This document shows positions 25,180 through 27,290 of a stretch of 27,290 nucleotides of DNA, one piece after another. Made by a program: the position numbers and the translations under genes. How positions within the stretch are numbered: position 1 is the first letter of the stretch; every line of letters starts with the position of its first letter. Source of the stretch: Saccoglossus kowalevskii (lineage: Eukaryota; Hemichordata; Enteropneusta; Harrimaniidae); contig NW_003155395.1 of assembly GCF_000003605.2 (NCBI RefSeq), positions 1 through 27,290 of the forward strand. Direction: 5' to 3'. The notes under the pieces were generated by a model. It was not told the origin of the DNA. It did not search any database and saw nothing but the letters and a program-made list of their open reading frames with translations.

Positions 25180-25720
25180 GTAGAATAAGAGTTCATAGTT
25201 TGATATACACTGCCTGCATAAAACATTAGGTGGCATTGGTGTAGAATAGGAGTTCATAGTTTGATATACACTGCCTGCATAAAACATTAGCTGGCATTGG
25301 TGTAGAATAAGAGTTCATAGTTTGATATACACTGCCTGCATAAAACATTAGGTGGCATTGGTGTAGAATAAGAGTTCATAGTTTGATATACACTGCCTGC
25401 ATAAAACATTAGGTGGCATTGGTGTAGAATAAAAGTTCATAGTTTGATATACACTGCCTGCATAAAACATTAGCTGGCATTGGTGTAGAATAAGAGTTCA
25501 TAGTTTGATATACACTGCCTGCATAAAACATCAGCTGGCATTGGTGTAGAATAAGAGTTGATAGTTTGATATACACTGCCTGCATAAAACATTAGGTGGC
25601 ATTGGTGTAGAATAAAAGTTCATAGTTTGATATACACTGCCTGCATAAAACATTAGCTGGCATTGGTGTAGAATAAGAGTTCATAGTTTGATATACACTG
25701 CCTGCATAAAACATTAGGTG
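25180..25720. repeat. Block with GAATAGGAG and two GAATAAAAG marks, copy 2
   Basis: Downstream partner of 15,003-15,430 at a constant offset of 10,236 bp across three private marks. After the second GAATAAAAG the two copies lose register in unit order. Confidence 0.87.
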
Positions 25721-25933
25721 GCATTGGTGTAGAATAAGAGTTCATAGTTTGATATACACTGCCTGCATAAAACATTAGCTGGCATTGGTGTAGAATAAGA
25801 GTTCATAGTTTGATATACACTGCCTGCATAAAACATCAGCTGGCATTGGTGTAGAATAAGAGTTCATAGTTTGATATACACTGCCTGCATAAAACATTAG
25901 CTGGCATTGGTGTAGAATAAGAGTTCATAGTTT

Positions 25934-26180
25934 GATACATGTATACACCACCTGCATAAAACATTAGCTGGCATTGTGTAGAATAAGAGTTCATAGTTTG
26001 ATATACACCACCTGCATAAAACATTAGCTGGCATTGGTGTAGAATAAGAGTTCATAGTTTGATAGCTGGCATTGGTGTAGAATAAGAGTTCATAGTTTGA
26101 TATACACCGCCTGCATAAAACATTAGGTGGCATTGGTGTAGAATAAGAGTTCATAGTTTGATATACACCACCTGCATAAA
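25934..26180. repeat. Copy of the short-unit module with the palindromic insertion
   Basis: Starts with the ATACATGTAT insertion at 25,935-25,944. It continues with a 60-bp CA unit, a CA unit, a short unit (26,063-26,100), a CCGCC/AGGTGG unit and a CA unit. It follows 9965-10,210 with a constant offset of 15,969 bp and I saw no difference by eye. The segment upstream does not match: copy 1 is preceded by a short unit and copy 2 by full TG units, so the left edge of the copied tract lies close to the insertion. Confidence 0.88.
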
Positions 26181-26593
26181 ACATTAGCTGGCATTGGTGT
26201 AGAATAAGAGTTCATAGTTAGATATACACCACCTGCATAAAACATTAGCTGGCATTGGTGTAGAATAAGAGTTCATAGTTTGATATACACCACCTGCATA
26301 AAACATTAGCTGGCATTGGTGTAGAATAAGAGTTCATAGTTTGATATACACCACCTGCATAAAACATCAGCTGGCATTGGTGTAGAATAAGAGTTGATAG
26401 TTTGATATACACCACCTGCATAAAACATTAGCTGGCATTGGTGTAGAATAAGAGTTCATAGTTTGATATACACTGTCTGCATAAAACATGAGCTGGCATT
26501 GGTGTAGAATAAGAGTTCATAGTTTGATATACACCACCTGCATAAAACATTAGCTGGCATTGGTGTAGAATAAGAGTTCATAGTTTGATATAC

Positions 26594-27290
26594 ACTGCCT
26601 GCATAAAACATTAGCTGGCATTGGTGTAGAATAAGAGTTCATAGTTTGATATACACCACCTGCATAAAACATCAGCTGGCATTGGTGTAGAATAAGAGTT
26701 CATAGTTTGATATACACTGCCTGCATAAAACATTAGCTGGCATTGGTGTAGAATAAGAGTTCATAGTTTGATATACACTGCCTGCATAAAACATTAGCTG
26801 GCATTGGTGTAGAATAAGAGTTCATAGTTTGATATACACTGCCTGCATAAAACATTAGGTGGCATTGGTGTAGAATAAGAGTTCATAGTTTGATATACAC
26901 TGCCTGCATAAAACATTAGCTGGCATTGGTGTAGAATAAGAGTTCATAGTTTGATATACACCACCTGCATAAAACATCAGCTGGCATTGGTGTAGAATAA
27001 GAGTTCATAGTTTGATAGCTGCCATTGGTGTAGAATAAGAGTTCATAGTTTGATATACACTGCCTGCATAAAACATTAGCTGGCATTGGTGTAGAATAAG
27101 AGTTCATAGTTTGATATACACTGCCTGCATAAAACATTATGTGGCATTGGTGTAGAATAAGAGTTCATAGTTTGATATACACTGCCTGCATAAAACATTA
27201 GTGGCATTGGTGTAGAATAAGAGTTCATAGTTTGATATACACTGCCTGCATAAAAACATTAGCTGGCATTGGTGTAGATAAAAGTTCATA
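26594..27290. repeat. Copy of about 870-1566 at the window end
   Basis: Unit order matches the early region at an offset of 25,724 bp, anchored by the GCTGCC short unit (27,016-27,053 with 1292-1329) and the ATAAAAG mark near 27,279 and 1555. The last units have small indels (CATTAGTGG near 27,197, five A's near 27,252, GTAGATAAAAG near 27,274) and one CATTATGTGG near 27,136, similar to the irregularities at 600-1000. Confidence 0.82.
27016..27053. repeat. 38-bp short unit with GCTGCC variant
   Basis: Second and last copy of the GATAGCTGCC short unit; see 1292-1329. Flanked by CA/CATCAGC and TG/AGCTGG units, as in the first copy. Confidence 0.9.

Larger units (their letters stand above)
1..27290. 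repeat. 61-bp satellite DNA tandem array filling the window
   Basis: The sequence repeats every 61 bases from the first line to the last, always in the same orientation and with no unique sequence between units. Landmarks in each monomer are TACACC at 3-8, TGCATAAAAC at 12-21, CATTGGTGTAG at 31-41 and TTCATAGTTTGA at 50-61. Most neighbouring units differ only at positions 8-9, 24, 27 and 52, so the array is strongly homogenised, as expected for satellites evolving by unequal exchange, gene conversion or amplification. The plus strand has stops in all frames. Minus-strand frames are short or chained and come from the repeat. No promoter, tRNA, rRNA, terminator, telomere repeat, long terminal repeat or CENP-B-box-like sequence was seen. 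A eukaryotic heterochromatic location is inferred from array type and length. The family is not recognised. Confidence 0.98.

Noticed and set aside
1-27290. CRISPR array
   Set aside because: Units abut directly and are near identical over all 61 bases. There are no unique spacers, no leader and no cas genes.
1-27290. Functional hairpin: CCACCT (7-12) with AGGTGG (25-30), or TACACC (3-8) with GGTGTA (35-40)
   Set aside because: The first stem is perfect only in CA/AGGTGG units, a rare combination, because G27 is mostly linked to TG at site A. The second is only 6 bp and is weakened in the common TG units. Covariation does not support selection.
1-27290. CENP-B box or other centromere protein motif
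   Set aside because: The CENP-B box needs a TTCG-containing core and CGGG, but CpG is nearly absent and no similar 17-mer is seen. A centromere role can be neither claimed nor excluded.
1-27290. Transposon, retroelement or viral insertion inside the array
   Set aside because: No stretch departs from the monomer by more than a short indel. There are no target-site duplications, long terminal repeats, poly-A tails or coding remnants.
1-27290. Circular molecule with overlapping contig ends
   Set aside because: The last ~0.7 kb resembles 870-1566, not the first bases of the window, and positions 1-870 lack a match immediately upstream of 26,594. A simple circle would need the end to match the start.
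1-27290. Repeat region of a protein gene (coding minisatellite)
   Set aside because: The 61-bp period is not divisible by three, stops occur in every frame on the plus strand and in every two to three units on the minus strand, and there is no non-repeat coding flank.

Overview
The whole 27,290-base window is one uninterrupted head-to-tail tandem array, a satellite DNA with a 61-bp monomer. I see no gene, RNA gene, transposon, CRISPR array or unique sequence. Every unit has the same orientation and the array runs off both ends, so neither satellite boundary is visible. Allowing for short units, the window holds roughly 455 monomers (my estimate, not a count). The composition is about 36% G+C.

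Monomer numbering used below: position 1 is the first T of TATACAC. Landmarks are TACACC (3-8), TGCATAAAAC (12-21), TTAGCTGG (23-30), CATTGGTGTAG (31-41), AATAAGAG (42-49) and TTCATAGTTTGA (50-61). A few positions carry most of the variation. Site A is positions 8-9 (CA, TG or rarely CG; TG sometimes with C10T). Site B is position 24 (T or C) and position 27 (C or G). Site C is position 52 (C or G). Rarer marks are A2G, T16G, the T34A/G38A pair, loss of one G at 35-36 (60-bp unit), and a 23-bp deletion that leaves a 38-bp unit (20 copies).

The organism cannot be named from the sequence. A multi-kilobase homogenised satellite, with CpG almost absent and a variable dinucleotide reading CG, TG or CA, fits heterochromatin (centromeric, pericentromeric, subtelomeric or interstitial) of a eukaryote that methylates cytosine. 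I do not recognise the monomer as a named satellite family.

Layout: 1-551 is a CA-type block with 60-bp units. 552-1000 is an irregular block rich in single-base deletions. 1000-8600 is mostly regular TG/CA mosaic with higher-order repeats, including a 488-bp step at 2039-2892 and a T34A/G38A patch near 4.1 kb. 8600-10130 is a cluster of eight 38-bp units with retained CpG. 10.1-16.2 kb is regular and includes a 953-bp tandem duplication. 16.2-16.8 kb is a second T34A/G38A patch. 16.8-25.9 kb is regular mosaic. 25.93-26.18 kb is a copy of the end of the 8.6-10.1 kb cluster, and 26.6-27.29 kb is a copy of about 0.87-1.57 kb.

The interest lies in how the array evolved: private variants show blocks copied over 1 to 26 kb, one block whose copies differ by exactly one monomer, and CpG decay at one site. 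All apparent minus-strand reading frames are by-products of the repeat and are not annotated as genes.
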